Of a DNA stretch of 64,000 nt, positions 1 to 8,958 are shown one piece after another. This stretch comes from BCD1 sp942492125 (lineage in GTDB: Bacteria; Bacteroidota; Bacteroidia; Chitinophagales; Saprospiraceae). The stretch spans positions 1 through 64,000 of the forward strand of contig CALODM010000036.1 of NCBI GenBank assembly GCA_942492125.1, given 5' to 3'. How positions within the stretch are numbered: the first letter of the stretch is position 1; each line of letters starts with the position of its first letter. The translations under genes and the position numbers were made by a program. Below the pieces are notes generated by a model, which was not told the DNA's origin, did no database searches, and was given only the letters and a program-made list of their open reading frames with translations.

Positions 1-1273
1 AGTATATGAAAAGGAATTGATGAAAATCGATGAAAGGGTGAATATTGCAGGTATGGTTTATTCCGGAAGGATTTTTAAGATAATTCAATTACCCGGTGAG
101 TCCAATAATACCTGGGTAGCCAATCAACTGGGGTTTCATAACCAAGACCAGATTCAACAACCGGTAGCCGATCGTTTTTTGGAACTTAGTCCCGCAGGCT
201 CTTTTGGAGGCAATGCAAAACAATGATTATAGTTATGTCAACAAAATGCTGGATGAATTTTCAGAATACCAGCGTAGAAATGGAGGGGGCGGTAGTTCCG
301 TCAGCAGCCAAAATAAACGCGGAAATCATTCTGAATAATATGAAGGTATTTGGCCGTTTGGCAGGTGTTTACGGGGTGCTGGGATTAGGATTTTTATTTT
401 TCCTTTTCTTTTCCGTTTTCAAACCCCGTACCCGGTTGAGGACTGTTTATAAAATTCTTTTTGGGCTTGTAGTATTGGGGTTTGCCTTTCATACCATTGG
501 ACTTGGTCTTCGGTGGTATGTATCAGGGAGGGCGCCCTGGAGTAACGGGTATGAATCCATGATTTACATTGCCTGGACAACAACCTTAGCTGGAATCATT
601 TTTACCCGTTTTTCATTTGGTGGACTGGCAGCCACTATGAATTGCTTGCAGCAACGGTTTACTGGTTGCCAGCCTGAGTTATTTAGATCCTGAAATTACG
701 CCCCTGGTGCCGGTCCTGAGGTCTTATTGGTTGACGATCCACGTGTCTTTGGAAGCTGGAAGTTATGGCTTCCTGATGCTTGGAGCTATCATTGGATTGA
801 TTAATTTAATTTTGATGATATTTCTTACTGAGAAAAATAAAAACAGGGTCAGAGATATAATCAGGGAAATGTCTTACATGAGTGAAATGACACTTATTGG
901 TGGACTTTTCATGGTTAGTATCGGTACTTACCTCGGAGGTGTCTGGGCCAATGAATCATGGGGAAGATACTGGGGATGGGATGCAAAGGAGACGTGGGCA
1001 TTAGTGACCATCCTTGTTTATGCCTTTATACTGCATATGCGGATTATTCCTAAACTGGGAGGATTATATGCTTATAATCTGGCGTCCATTTTTGGATGGG
1101 GGTCTGTAATCATGACCTATTATGGTGTAAATTATTATCTATCCGGGTTACATTCTTATGCTGCCGGAGATCCTGTGCCTGTGCCACAATGGGTCTATAT
1201 TCTTGTGGCTTCATTGTTGTTTATAAGCGTTCTGGCTTATTTACGAAAGCGAAAATTCGATGTGATCACCTGA
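1..1273 (+). pseudogene. ccsA: Cytochrome c biogenesis protein, CcsA/ResC-type heme ligase (C-terminal part of a CcsBA fusion; frameshifted, 5' partial)
   Basis: System II cytochrome c synthase: moves heme across the inner membrane and attaches it to CXXCH apocytochromes. The strongest sign is the tryptophan-rich heme-handling motif WGRYWGWDAKETWA near base 960, flanked by several hydrophobic segments; PLVPVLRSYWLTIHVS near 705 is also typical of CcsA. The front part (bases 17-340) resembles the end of the ResB-like periplasmic domain, so the gene was probably a ResB-ResC fusion whose start lies left of the window. The reading frame changes about three times (near 215-225, in a G-run near 285, and near 640-675), so the coding stretches are 17-226, 223-693 and 707-1273. 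It converges on the giant cytochrome gene, which fits a dedicated maturation role. The frameshifts may be sequencing errors. Confidence 0.85.
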
Positions 1274-1303
1274 TAAAACAATTGAATCCGAATAATATTT
1301 CAA

Positions 1304-1706
1304 TTAATCATTGCCATCCGGATGACAGGACAGGCAAGCGTTGCTTTCGTATAGATAACCGTTTACTTCACTATGGTCATTATCGACCTGAGATTGATTG
1401 TTATGTTCATGACAATCAAGACAATTAAATAGGGTGTAATCATTTGAGTTGAAATGACAGTCAACACATGATATCCATTCATCTTTTGTGTTTGCCGCTA
1501 AAAATGGGAAAATACTGACCATCATGATCAAAGGATGAGGGTATCCATGTATTTTCACTATGACATTGCAGACAATCTGTGGGGAACTGTGCCTGTTGAT
1601 GATCGGGGTCATTTGTATTATTGAAATCATCGAGGTGGCAACCCACGCAGGTATTTGATTGTATTATCATACCCATCCGCATGGCATTGTAAACAGTCAT
1701 TGGCAA
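1304..1706 (-). CDS. Giant multiheme cytochrome, C-terminal fragments (5 hemes)
   Basis: Two overlapping frames (1479-1706 and 1304-1630) together give the last five CXXCH motifs: CVGCH, CLQCH, CVDCH, CLDCH and CLSCH, ending HPDGND. The frame change sits in a short A-run (CACAAAAGATG), where dropping one A restores FSGKHKDEW. That string matches SGNHKDEW near the end of the 13-heme neighbour. Confidence 0.6.
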
Positions 1707-2640
1707 TCAAAGCATGAGCCCCGACCAATGGATAGATGGCGTCATGATCAAAAGTCGCAGGTATCCAGGCTCCTTGAGTATGACAGGCGATACAATCCGT
1801 AGAGAAATTGGCATCTATGTGATTTGGGGAGGTTGTACCATTGTAGTTGTCCAGATGGCAACCCACGCAGGTGTTCGGTGTGTTATCATACCCATCGACA
1901 TGGCATTGCAAACAGTCATTGGCAATCAAAGCATGAGCCCCGACCAATGGATAGATGGCATCATGATCAAAAGTAGCAGGTATCCAGGCATCTTCTGAAT
2001 GACAAGAGGTACAATCGGTATTGAACTGAGCTTGCTGGTGATCCGGATCCGAAGTGCTGTTGAAATCATCGAGGTGGCAACCGACACAAGTGTTAGGGGT
2101 GTTGTTGTAGTCTCCATTATGACAAGCCGCGCAATCATTAGCAATGGCTGCATGAGCCCCGTTCAGGACGTAATAATCATCGTGAATAGGGAAAGCTGCC
2201 GGCATCCAGTCGGGATCGGTGGTGTGGCATTGAGCACAATCCGTCGGTATGTTGAGCAGCTGATGATCCGGGTTTATGGAGCTGTTGAAATCCTGGATAT
2301 GGCATCCTGCACAATCATTAGGGGTATTATTGTAATCCCCGTTATGGCAAGCGGCACAGTCATTGGCGATGAAGAGATGTTCTCCGGTTAAAGGGTAATA
2401 ATTATCGTGAATATCAAAAGTAGCCGGTGCCCATCCTGGTTCTGTGGTATGGCAAGCCGCACAGTCAGTTGGGATGCCCAGGATATTGTGGTTAGGATTG
2501 AAACCTGCATGAAATGTGTTATGGCAGGCGTTACAATCGGTTGGAGTACCGGAATATCCGTTTTCATGGCACTCCAGACAATCGACGCCAATAATAGCGC
2601 CGGTGAGCGGGAAGTTGGTAGCGTTATGATCAAAAGCCAC
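1627..2640 (-). CDS. Giant multiheme cytochrome, internal fragment (337 aa, 13 hemes)
   Basis: Open piece with thirteen CXXCH motifs. The short stretch HNTFHAGFNPN replaces HNTDFMGASNPN of the other copy, which implies two compensating indels near 2500-2520. It ends near 1650, where one extra base turns TPNTCVGCH into TIKYLRGLP; the intact motif is readable in the neighbouring frame. Confidence 0.65.
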   Translation of the reverse strand: MAFDHNATNFPLTGAIIGVDCLECHENGYSGTPTDCNACHNTFHAGFNPNHNILGIPTDCAACHTTEPGWAPATFDIHDNYYPLTGEHLFIANDCAACHNGDYNNTPNDCAGCHIQDFNSSINPDHQLLNIPTDCAQCHTTDPDWMPAAFPIHDDYYVLNGAHAAIANDCAACHNGDYNNTPNTCVGCHLDDFNSTSDPDHQQAQFNTDCTSCHSEDAWIPATFDHDAIYPLVGAHALIANDCLQCHVDGYDNTPNTCVGCHLDNYNGTTSPNHIDANFSTDCIACHTQGAWIPATFDHDAIYPLVGAHALIANDCLQCHADGYDNTIKYLRGLPPR

Positions 2641-3472
2641 TATATGACACTCCCCGGGGTGGCATCACCAGGCAGGCAACATCATTGTAAACATATCCAT
2701 TCACGCCAATGTGTCCTTCATCCGTTTCAGGGTTGATATGGCAGGTTATGCAGCTGACGTCCGCATAATTATCGGGATTGGTATGACAGTCGATACAATC
2801 ACTCCATTGTCCGTCGTGAGATCCGGAATAAATGGGGAAATATTGAGCATCATGGTCAAAGTTGGCAGGGATCCATGCATCCTCCCCATGGCACATCACA
2901 CAATCGGTATTGAACTGCGCCTGTTGATGATTGGGATCGGTGGTGTTGTTGAAATCATCGAGATGGCAACCCACGCAGGTGTTCGGTGTGTTATCATACC
3001 CATCCGCATGGCATTGCAAACAGTCATTGGCAATCAAAGCATGAGCCCCGACCAATGGATAGATGGCATCATGATCAAAAGTAGCAGGTATCCAGGCATC
3101 TTCTGAATGACAAGAGGTACAATCGGTATTGAACTGAGCTTGCTGGTGATCCGGATCCGAAGTGCTGTTGAAATCATCGAGGTGGCAACCGACACAAGTG
3201 TTAGGGGTGTTGTTGTAGTCTCCATTATGACAAGCCGCGCAATCATTAGCAATGGCTGCATGAGCCCCGTTCAGGACGTAATAATCATCGTGAATAGGGA
3301 AAGCTGCCGGCATCCAGTCGGGATCGGTGGTGTGGCATTGAGCACAATCCGTCGGTATGTTGAGCAGCTGATGATCCGGGTTTATGGAGCTGTTGAAATC
3401 CCGGATGTGGCATCCTGCACAATCATTAGGGGTATTATTGTAATCCCCGTTCTTGCAAGCAACCACGGTCAT
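2630..3472 (-). CDS. Giant multiheme cytochrome, internal fragment (280 aa, 10 hemes)
   Basis: Open piece with ten CXXCH motifs from CAGCH to CITCH. It begins in the remains of a damaged motif (VVACKN, where other copies have CAACHN) and ends where CLACHPAGEAD of the other copy has become CLVMPPRG. It falls within the second copy of the ~1.11 kb tandem repeat and runs into the first. Confidence 0.65.
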   Translation of the reverse strand: MTVVACKNGDYNNTPNDCAGCHIRDFNSSINPDHQLLNIPTDCAQCHTTDPDWMPAAFPIHDDYYVLNGAHAAIANDCAACHNGDYNNTPNTCVGCHLDDFNSTSDPDHQQAQFNTDCTSCHSEDAWIPATFDHDAIYPLVGAHALIANDCLQCHADGYDNTPNTCVGCHLDDFNNTTDPNHQQAQFNTDCVMCHGEDAWIPANFDHDAQYFPIYSGSHDGQWSDCIDCHTNPDNYADVSCITCHINPETDEGHIGVNGYVYNDVACLVMPPRGVSYSGF

Positions 3473-3816
3473 TGGCGATGAAGAGATGTTCTCCGGTTAA
3501 AGGGGTAATAATTATCGTGAATATCAAAAGTAGCCGGTGCCCATCCTGGTTCTGTGGTATGGCAAGCCGTACAGTCAGTTGGGATGCCCAGGATATTGTG
3601 GTTAGGATTGGAGGCACCCATGAAATCTGTGTTATGGCAGGCGTTACAATCGGTTGGAGTACCGGAATATCCGTTTTCATGGCACTCCAGACAATCGACG
3701 CCAATATGCGCGCCGGTGAGCGGGAAGTTGGTGGCGTTATGATCAAAAGCCATATCGGCCTCCCCGGCAGGGTGGCATGCCAGGCAGGCAACATCATTGT
3801 AAACATATCCATTCAC
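3469..3816 (-). CDS. Giant multiheme cytochrome, internal fragment (4 hemes)
   Basis: Continuation of the same protein in a shifted frame, from NGYVYNDVACLACHP onward, with four CXXCH motifs. The frame is lost at about 3470, where the expected NDCAACHN reads NDRGCLQ, so the heme motif itself is scrambled. Confidence 0.6.
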   Translation of the reverse strand: MNGYVYNDVACLACHPAGEADMAFDHNATNFPLTGAHIGVDCLECHENGYSGTPTDCNACHNTDFMGASNPNHNILGIPTDCTACHTTEPGWAPATFDIHDNYYPFNRRTSLHRQ

Positions 3817-3857
3817 GCCAATGTGTCCTTCATCCGTTTCAGGGTTGATGTGGCGGG

Positions 3858-5282
3858 TTATGCGGCTGACGTCGCATAATTATCGGGATTGGTATGACAG
3901 TCGATACAATCACTCCATTGTCCGTCGTGAGATCCTGAATAAATGGGGAAATATTGAGCATCATGGTCAAAGTTGGCAGGGATCCATGCATCCTCCCCAT
4001 GGCACATCACACAATCGGTATTGAACTGCGCCTGTTGATGATTGGGATCAGTGGTGTTGTTGAAATCATCGAGATGGCAACCCACGCAGGTGTTCGGTGT
4101 ATTGACATAGTCGCCATTATGGCAAGCTACACAATCATTGGCGATTACTGCATGTGCACCGTTCAATTCATAAAAATCATTGTGTATGTCAAAAGCTGCC
4201 GGCATCCAGTCAGGCTCTGTGGTATGACATTGGGCACAGTCCATTGAAAGGTTTAATTCCTGGTGATCCGGATTAACAGATGAGTTAAAATCCTGGGTAT
4301 GGCAATCTGCACAGTTGGTAGAGGTGCCTTCAAATCCATTTTCATGACACATGAGACAGTCAACGCCATTGTGTGCCCCTGTAAGTGGAAATTCAGTAGC
4401 ATTGTGATCAAAGACGAGGTCTGCATCTCCGGTTGGGTGGCAGGCCAGGCATGCTACATCATCGTATACATATCCATTTACACCAATATGACCTTCATCC
4501 GTTTCCGGGTTGATGTGGCAAACAATACAGCTGACTTCAGTATAATTATTGGAGTTGGTATGGCAATCCAGACATTCGTTCCAGTGCCCTTCATGAGCAC
4601 CAGAATAAACCGGAAAGAATTGTACATCGTGATCCGGGAATCCTGCAGGTTGCCAATCTTGTTGCGGGGAGTGACAACTGGTACAATCGGTTGAGAATCC
4701 AAGGCTTTGGTGATCAGGGTTGGTGGTGTTTTGGAAATCATCCAAATGACAGTTAATACAATCATTACCGATCCTGTCGAACTGTAGATTATTATCTGAG
4801 GAATGGCAATCTACACAACTCAGGTTATCATGGGGTGGAAGTAGTGGAAATCCATTTTGTTCATGGAGTTCGGGGATATTATTAACCAACCAGTTCTCTA
4901 CTGAATGGCAACGGACACAATCGTTTCCAAGAGTTTGATTGTGCATATCCTGATGGCAGGAAAAACAACTGGTTTCTGCCTCTGAAAATACCAGGGAAGG
5001 GTGGCAAAGTCGACAATCTACGTACTTATGGGAACCACGTAAAGGAAATTCGGTATTAAAATGGTTAAAAAAACTGGAATCAGTACTTAATACCCAGCCG
5101 GTCATTTCAGAGATTTTGACCTCCGGGAATTCATAGAACTTCCAGGATTCCATGGGTATTTCCCAACTGTCAGAGGTATGGCAGGCTGCGCAGTCCATTT
5201 TGAACTCGGTACCGTGAGGAGATTGACCCATCAACTTGAATGTCAGCCCCAAAAATATCAATATGGCTGACCATTTACGCAT
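3858..5282 (-). CDS. Giant multiheme cytochrome, N-terminal open segment (474 aa, 17 hemes)
   Basis: Longest open piece of the giant cytochrome. It carries the signal peptide and 17 CXXCH motifs (CAACH, CRLCH, CFSCH, CVRCH, CVDCH and on to CIDCH). It ends at a one-base deletion relative to the other repeat copy (GCGGACGTC in the copy near 2750, GCGACGTC here). Just beyond the break the next heme motif reads SRITRH instead of SCITCH, because both TGC codons are CGC. Confidence 0.85.
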   Translation of the reverse strand: MRKWSAILIFLGLTFKLMGQSPHGTEFKMDCAACHTSDSWEIPMESWKFYEFPEVKISEMTGWVLSTDSSFFNHFNTEFPLRGSHKYVDCRLCHPSLVFSEAETSCFSCHQDMHNQTLGNDCVRCHSVENWLVNNIPELHEQNGFPLLPPHDNLSCVDCHSSDNNLQFDRIGNDCINCHLDDFQNTTNPDHQSLGFSTDCTSCHSPQQDWQPAGFPDHDVQFFPVYSGAHEGHWNECLDCHTNSNNYTEVSCIVCHINPETDEGHIGVNGYVYDDVACLACHPTGDADLVFDHNATEFPLTGAHNGVDCLMCHENGFEGTSTNCADCHTQDFNSSVNPDHQELNLSMDCAQCHTTEPDWMPAAFDIHNDFYELNGAHAVIANDCVACHNGDYVNTPNTCVGCHLDDFNNTTDPNHQQAQFNTDCVMCHGEDAWIPANFDHDAQYFPIYSGSHDGQWSDCIDCHTNPDNYATSAA

Positions 5283-5459
5283 CCCGGTGTTTTTTCATTG
5301 TTGCCACTGATCTATCAGTTTTAAAAAAATCATTATAACCGGAAGATCTGTATGATTATCCGGAATTAAAAAGTGGCAAGCTTAGGATGAACGGAATTCC
5401 TGGTAAGAGTAATACCGTTTTTGTTGTTTATACCGGGTTCCTGAGAAACCGCAGTTTAA

Positions 5460-5475
5460 TTTGGGTTAACCCAAA
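5460..5475. promoter_or_regulatory. Perfect 16-bp palindrome over the predicted start site (operator candidate)
   Basis: TTTGGGTTAACCCAAA is a perfect palindrome that overlaps the expected transcription start of the promoter at 5477-5506, a position suited to a dimeric repressor. The cognate regulator is unknown. Confidence 0.5.
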
Positions 5476-5476
5476 A

Positions 5477-5506
5477 CAAATATAGTTAATTTTCTTTCCA
5501 GTCAAA
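5477..5506 (-). promoter_or_regulatory. Candidate Bacteroidota-type promoter of the giant cytochrome gene
   Basis: On the minus strand TTTG (5506-5503) is followed after 18 bases by TATATTTG (5484-5477), a full match to the TAnnTTTG -7 box with a matching TTTG -33 element. The predicted start near 5470 leaves a leader of about 190 bases before the ATG at 5282. This suggests separate control of the giant cytochrome from the genes upstream. Confidence 0.6.
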
Positions 5507-5523
5507 GCTTAGGAAGAAACATA

Positions 5524-6306
5524 TTATCGAATTAATTTACCATTTTCAATTATTATTTCGTACCGGTATCCGGCACCGAAATCTTTATTTAGTGTAACGG
5601 TTCCGGACATAGTAACTACATGACCTTCAGGAATCATAACATCGGAGGTGACCACCAAATCAAAATCATCCTTACTGCCATCCTTAAGATGTATCCAGTT
5701 AATATCCATAATGTTTGGATTAATTTTAGTACACTCTCCACTTATCTGTATGGTCTTGCCGGCATATTTTTCCGGATTTGATACTAAGTCCGCAATTTTT
5801 ACAGAACCATCCACCTGGATATTCCTGGGCGTGGAATCTTTATCCTTATTCACATTGACGACTTTTTCATTAGGATTGCCGTGGCTATGATTAAGCGGTT
5901 GAATGCTGGAAACAAGATAGATGGTATCAAAAACCCGGTTGTGTTCCTTACTTTCAAAATTGGTTTTTAATAAACCACCTTTGTATGAATATTGTTGTCC
6001 AATTTCAACTTCTTGTTTGAGGGTTGCTATCCAGTGCTCTTTGCCATTTTCTGTAACATTAACGTAAGCATATTTAGACGTATAAATGACATCCTTCGCG
6101 GTGACTTTATGTACATCGTCTGCCAATTCAGAAGCCATTGACTTCAGGTCATTGGAATTGGTACTTCCATCAGAAAAGATACCGGTATTTCCTTGATCAG
6201 AATTCGATTTTTCTGTAGTGGAAATAACCTTTGGTTCATTACCGCACCCCGCCAGGATGATTCCTCCCAAGGCCATTAGTACGATTCCTCTAAACATTTT
6301 TCTCAT
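5524..6306 (-). CDS. NrfJ-like lipoprotein with two OB-fold-like halves
   Basis: Start chosen at 6306 (MRKMFRGIV) rather than the upstream ATG at 6333, because it gives a compact lipoprotein signal with lipobox LAGC (Cys21). The first half (about residues 70-135: KYAYVNVTENGKEHW, QYSYKGG, NRVFDTIY) resembles the small NrfJ-type proteins found beside multiheme cytochromes. The second half (about 165-255: YAGKTIQISGECTKINPNIM, NWIHLKDGS, TMSGTVTLNKDFG) resembles an OB-fold. The role of the family is poorly known; links to cytochrome assembly or function are by context. It lies 10 bases past the barrel gene and 241 bases before the giant cytochrome, within the cytochrome cluster. Periplasmic lipoprotein, membrane side not determined. 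Confidence 0.7.
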   Translation of the reverse strand: MRKMFRGIVLMALGGIILAGCGNEPKVISTTEKSNSDQGNTGIFSDGSTNSNDLKSMASELADDVHKVTAKDVIYTSKYAYVNVTENGKEHWIATLKQEVEIGQQYSYKGGLLKTNFESKEHNRVFDTIYLVSSIQPLNHSHGNPNEKVVNVNKDKDSTPRNIQVDGSVKIADLVSNPEKYAGKTIQISGECTKINPNIMDINWIHLKDGSKDDFDLVVTSDVMIPEGHVVTMSGTVTLNKDFGAGYRYEIIIENGKLIR

Positions 6307-6316
6307 GATAAAATTT

Positions 6317-7922
6317 TTATTTTCTGTTGTCAAAGCGTTTGATAATATTAGTATTTACTCTGAAGTTATTTTCAGATTGTCTGGCATTCATTTCTCCCAG
6401 AATGCTCAAAGATAGATTTCTTGTGATTCTGAATGAAAAGTTAGCGCCATAATATTGCTGGGCAAAGGTAAATTCACTGGTTAAATAGGCATAATCGACA
6501 TATCGGAAGTATAAATCTGCACTTAATTTGTTATTGAACATACTTCTCGTGTGGCGGAAGGACAATATTTTGCTTTCAAGGTAATTGGATGTGTTCCAAT
6601 TGAAATTGACTGTAATTCTGCCGTCGATTAGAGGAGTTCTGGAAATACTGATATAACCATTGATGTTGTCTGATTTATTTTGTTGGTCAGCCTGGAATCT
6701 TTTACTGTAACTGACACCGGTATTAATATACTTAAAGAGGCGTACATTTGCTCTGAAACGAAGTCCTTGTCTGGCAATGTCATCGTCGAGTAATTGTTCA
6801 ACCGTTGTTTTCAGCGTTTCATAAAAAACTATGCGTTTTCGGGAATCATAGGATACGGTGAAATTTACCCTCTTGCCCAGGCGATAGCGGGCAGAGACAT
6901 AAAAGTTTGTCAACCTGGGGTCCGTAGAGGTCACCTCCTGGATTTTTTTGTAAAGATCGAGCTCAAAAGAGGCAAAAAGGTTCAGGTCTCTCCCTATGGT
7001 ACTCGAATGTTGAAAGTAAGTGTACCTTCGGTCGACCTGCCCGTTGTTTCTTTGTTCCAGGAAACCCATAGTTGTTTGGGAGTAAAGTCGCTTATGATTG
7101 GTCTGTCTGCCGATATATCCTCCGTATTGAAGTAGATCAAAATTAAATCCGAAGTCGAAAATGTCTAGTCTGAATCGACTAAAACCCCTATGTAGTTATT
7201 TCAAGAACTTTTCTCCTGAGGTCCGTCAATGGCCCCAAGAGAGGATGTTTTTTGTTGATCTTTCTGCCACTGTCAATGACAACGTGGTATCGACATCATA
7301 TTTTACTGCAAGATTATAAACCCTGAAGAACTTTGTCTGCTGACCATTTGGCTGTTCTGGTGTAAGATAATTCTGACGATAATTGATATAGGACTGAACA
7401 GAGAATTTTGAATTTCCAATATGATCCCCATTTAAGGAAAACCGGTACATGGTCCTGTGTCTGTTGTCTCCGTCGGCAGCAAGGCTGCTATAGGAGGCTG
7501 CTGAAACCCGGCCACGAATTCTTCCTTTATAAAGGGGTTCTTCTTCGGCCAGTACTTCTTGGGTTGGTGCAGCGTCAAGTGTCCGGGATAGCCGCTGTTT
7601 CCTCTAAAGATTGAGTGACTTCCTGAAAGGAGAGTCCTTGTAAGTCACTATCATCTTTTTTAATACTGCAACCTTCCAACGGCGTACAAACACAGGAAGT
7701 AGTCGATTTTTGTGACACCACCAGGCAGGCGTTTAAAATACCCTGCCTGGAAACCATTAGGGTATCCCCGATTTTTATAGGAGCCGTGTCATCAAATTTA
7801 ACATAGACATTTTGGGAAGTCAGGAAAGAAACTTCCCTGAGATCAGGCTACTGTCATCCTGGGCAATCATGTAAGTTGCCAACGAAAGGAAAAAGGGTAT
7901 GATGAATAGGTGTTTTATGTTC
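6317..7922 (-). pseudogene. Outer-membrane beta-barrel-like protein of the cytochrome cluster (frameshifted)
   Basis: A signal peptide starts at 7922 (MNIKHLFIIPFFLSLATYMIAQ), 7 bases after the 13-heme cytochrome gene. Coding pieces follow in different frames: about 7830-7575 (with TSCVCTPLEGC), 7450-7226 and about 7190-6317. The last 250 residues alternate polar and aromatic residues as in barrel strands (for example NFYVSARYRLGKRVNFTVSY, FSFRITRNLSLSILGEMN). At least three indels are needed, for example TTCCTGACTTCC near 7830 and a missing base near 7190. I recognise no named family. Position between multiheme cytochromes suggests a porin-like partner that lets electrons or substrate cross the outer membrane, as in porin-cytochrome conduits, but homology to MtrB was not evident by eye. 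Confidence 0.55.
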
Positions 7923-7929
7923 ATTGTTA

Positions 7930-8958
7930 TTAATCTTCTTCTCCCGTAGGATGACATTCATAACAGGCATTGCTTTCGAATACAAAATCGTTCTCGTCGT
8001 CGTGTTCATTGGTTAATTCCGTTTGATTGCTGTGTTCGTGGCAGTCGATACAACTAAACACGGAATAATTGCCGGGTTGAATATGACAATCTATGCAACT
8101 ATTCCATTCGTCTTTATGATTTCCAGAATAAATTGGAAAATACTGGCTGTCATGATCCGGAAATCCTGCTGGCATCCAACCCGGATCTGTTGTATGGCAA
8201 AGGGTGCAATCGGTTGGAAAAAAGCTGACTTCGTGATCAGGGTTTGTGGTGTTGTTAAAGTCGTCCTGATGACAACTGATACATTCCGGGGAAGCATCAG
8301 AAAATTTATCGGTCAGGTGACATTGCTGACAATCCTGAATGTCATGTCCCATGGTCAACGGAAAGAAATTGTGATTGATAAATCCGGCACTCCAGCCTTG
8401 GGAGAAAATGTCATGACAATCCATACAGTTTTCCGGAGAATATCCCACTTCCTGATGATTGGGAGTCGTAGTGTTTAAATAATCCTGTAAATGACAGGCA
8501 GCACATTCGTTGCCAATTCTGTCGAATCTTATATTGGTTTCGGAGGTATGGCAATCCACACAGCTCAGATTGTTGTGATTTCCTATCAATGGAAAACCAT
8601 TGGCTTCGTGAAGCTCCGGAATGTCATCGACCAACCAGTTATTGGCAGTATGGCATCTTGCACAATCATTGCCTACGGACATACTATGAATATCATTATG
8701 GCAGGAAGCACATTGGGAAGAAGCTTCCTCAAAAACCAGGGTCTCATGGCATTGTTTACAATCAACTAGCAGGTGACGTCCCTCCAATTCGAAAGGCCAT
8801 TGGTTGTGGTCGTACCGGAAGGTATCAATATCAATGGTCCATCCACCGGGGTTGTGGCACGATGCACAATCTACCTTGAACGATTCTCCGTGTGGAGATT
8901 GTCCTTTTAGCCCAATAACAGCTAACAGGACCAATATTATTGATGACAGTCTATACAT
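7930..8958 (-). CDS. 13-heme c-type cytochrome
   Basis: An intact 342-residue exported protein with signal peptide MYRLSSIILVLLAVIGLKGQ and 13 CXXCH motifs, about one per 25 residues. Both ends match the giant cytochrome: SPHGESFKVDCASCH against SPHGTEFKMDCAACH at the front, and KDEWNSCIDCH and ESNACYECHPTGEED at the back. It therefore looks like the compact parent form of that protein. The start overlaps the upstream 23-heme gene by 22 bases, so the two are probably translated together. It likely carries electrons in the periplasm or at the outer membrane; no enzyme active-site motif (such as CXXCK) is visible. Confidence 0.9.
   Translation of the reverse strand: MYRLSSIILVLLAVIGLKGQSPHGESFKVDCASCHNPGGWTIDIDTFRYDHNQWPFELEGRHLLVDCKQCHETLVFEEASSQCASCHNDIHSMSVGNDCARCHTANNWLVDDIPELHEANGFPLIGNHNNLSCVDCHTSETNIRFDRIGNECAACHLQDYLNTTTPNHQEVGYSPENCMDCHDIFSQGWSAGFINHNFFPLTMGHDIQDCQQCHLTDKFSDASPECISCHQDDFNNTTNPDHEVSFFPTDCTLCHTTDPGWMPAGFPDHDSQYFPIYSGNHKDEWNSCIDCHIQPGNYSVFSCIDCHEHSNQTELTNEHDDENDFVFESNACYECHPTGEED

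Larger units (their letters stand above)
1855..4090 (-). repeat. ~1.11 kb direct tandem duplication inside the giant cytochrome gene
   Basis: Bases about 1855-2964 and 2965-4090 are near-identical at an offset of 1108-1110 bases; 1926-2153 and 3034-3261 encode the same residues in every frame. The unit is about 369 codons, about 16 heme motifs. Shorter repeats of about 216 bases are nested near 1700-2000. Edges are approximate because the modules themselves are alike. The high identity points to recent duplication or gene conversion. Confidence 0.85.
1304..5282 (-). pseudogene. Giant multiheme c-type cytochrome (~1,325 aa, about 52 heme sites), interrupted by frameshifts
   Basis: One ancestral reading frame can be followed from the Met at 5282 to the stop at 1304 through about five frame changes (near 3860, 3470, 2645, 1650 and 1495). 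Summed over the pieces I count 49 intact CXXCH motifs plus three recognisable damaged ones, about one heme per 25 residues. The N-terminus is a signal peptide ending FKLMGQSPHG, so the protein is exported. Modules repeat a CXXCH followed by patterns such as DPDHQ, FDHDA and NGDYNNTPN, with distal His residues suited to bis-His ligation. N- and C-terminal ends match the 13-heme protein at 7930-8958. The middle contains a ~1.11 kb tandem repeat. No catalytic CXXCK site was seen, so electron storage or wiring is more likely than a reductase. The frame breaks may be assembly or sequencing artefacts in a repetitive gene. Confidence 0.85.

Noticed and set aside
3430..3472. A CXXCK-like string (VVACKN) resembling the active-site heme of nitrite reductases
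   Set aside because: The first Cys is also lost, and the other repeat copy reads CAACHN, so this is a lesion and not a catalytic heme site.
1714..4694. Many plus-strand ORFs of 60-135 codons opposite the giant cytochrome
   Set aside because: They repeat with the cytochrome modules, have no start context, and exist because the antisense of the CXXCH-rich repeats is low in stops. The minus-strand frame explains the sequence.
6317..7922. Calling the barrel-like protein MtrB or PioB
   Set aside because: No conserved MtrB signature (such as an N-terminal CXXC of that family in the right place) could be recognised, and the gene is too broken for a family call by eye.
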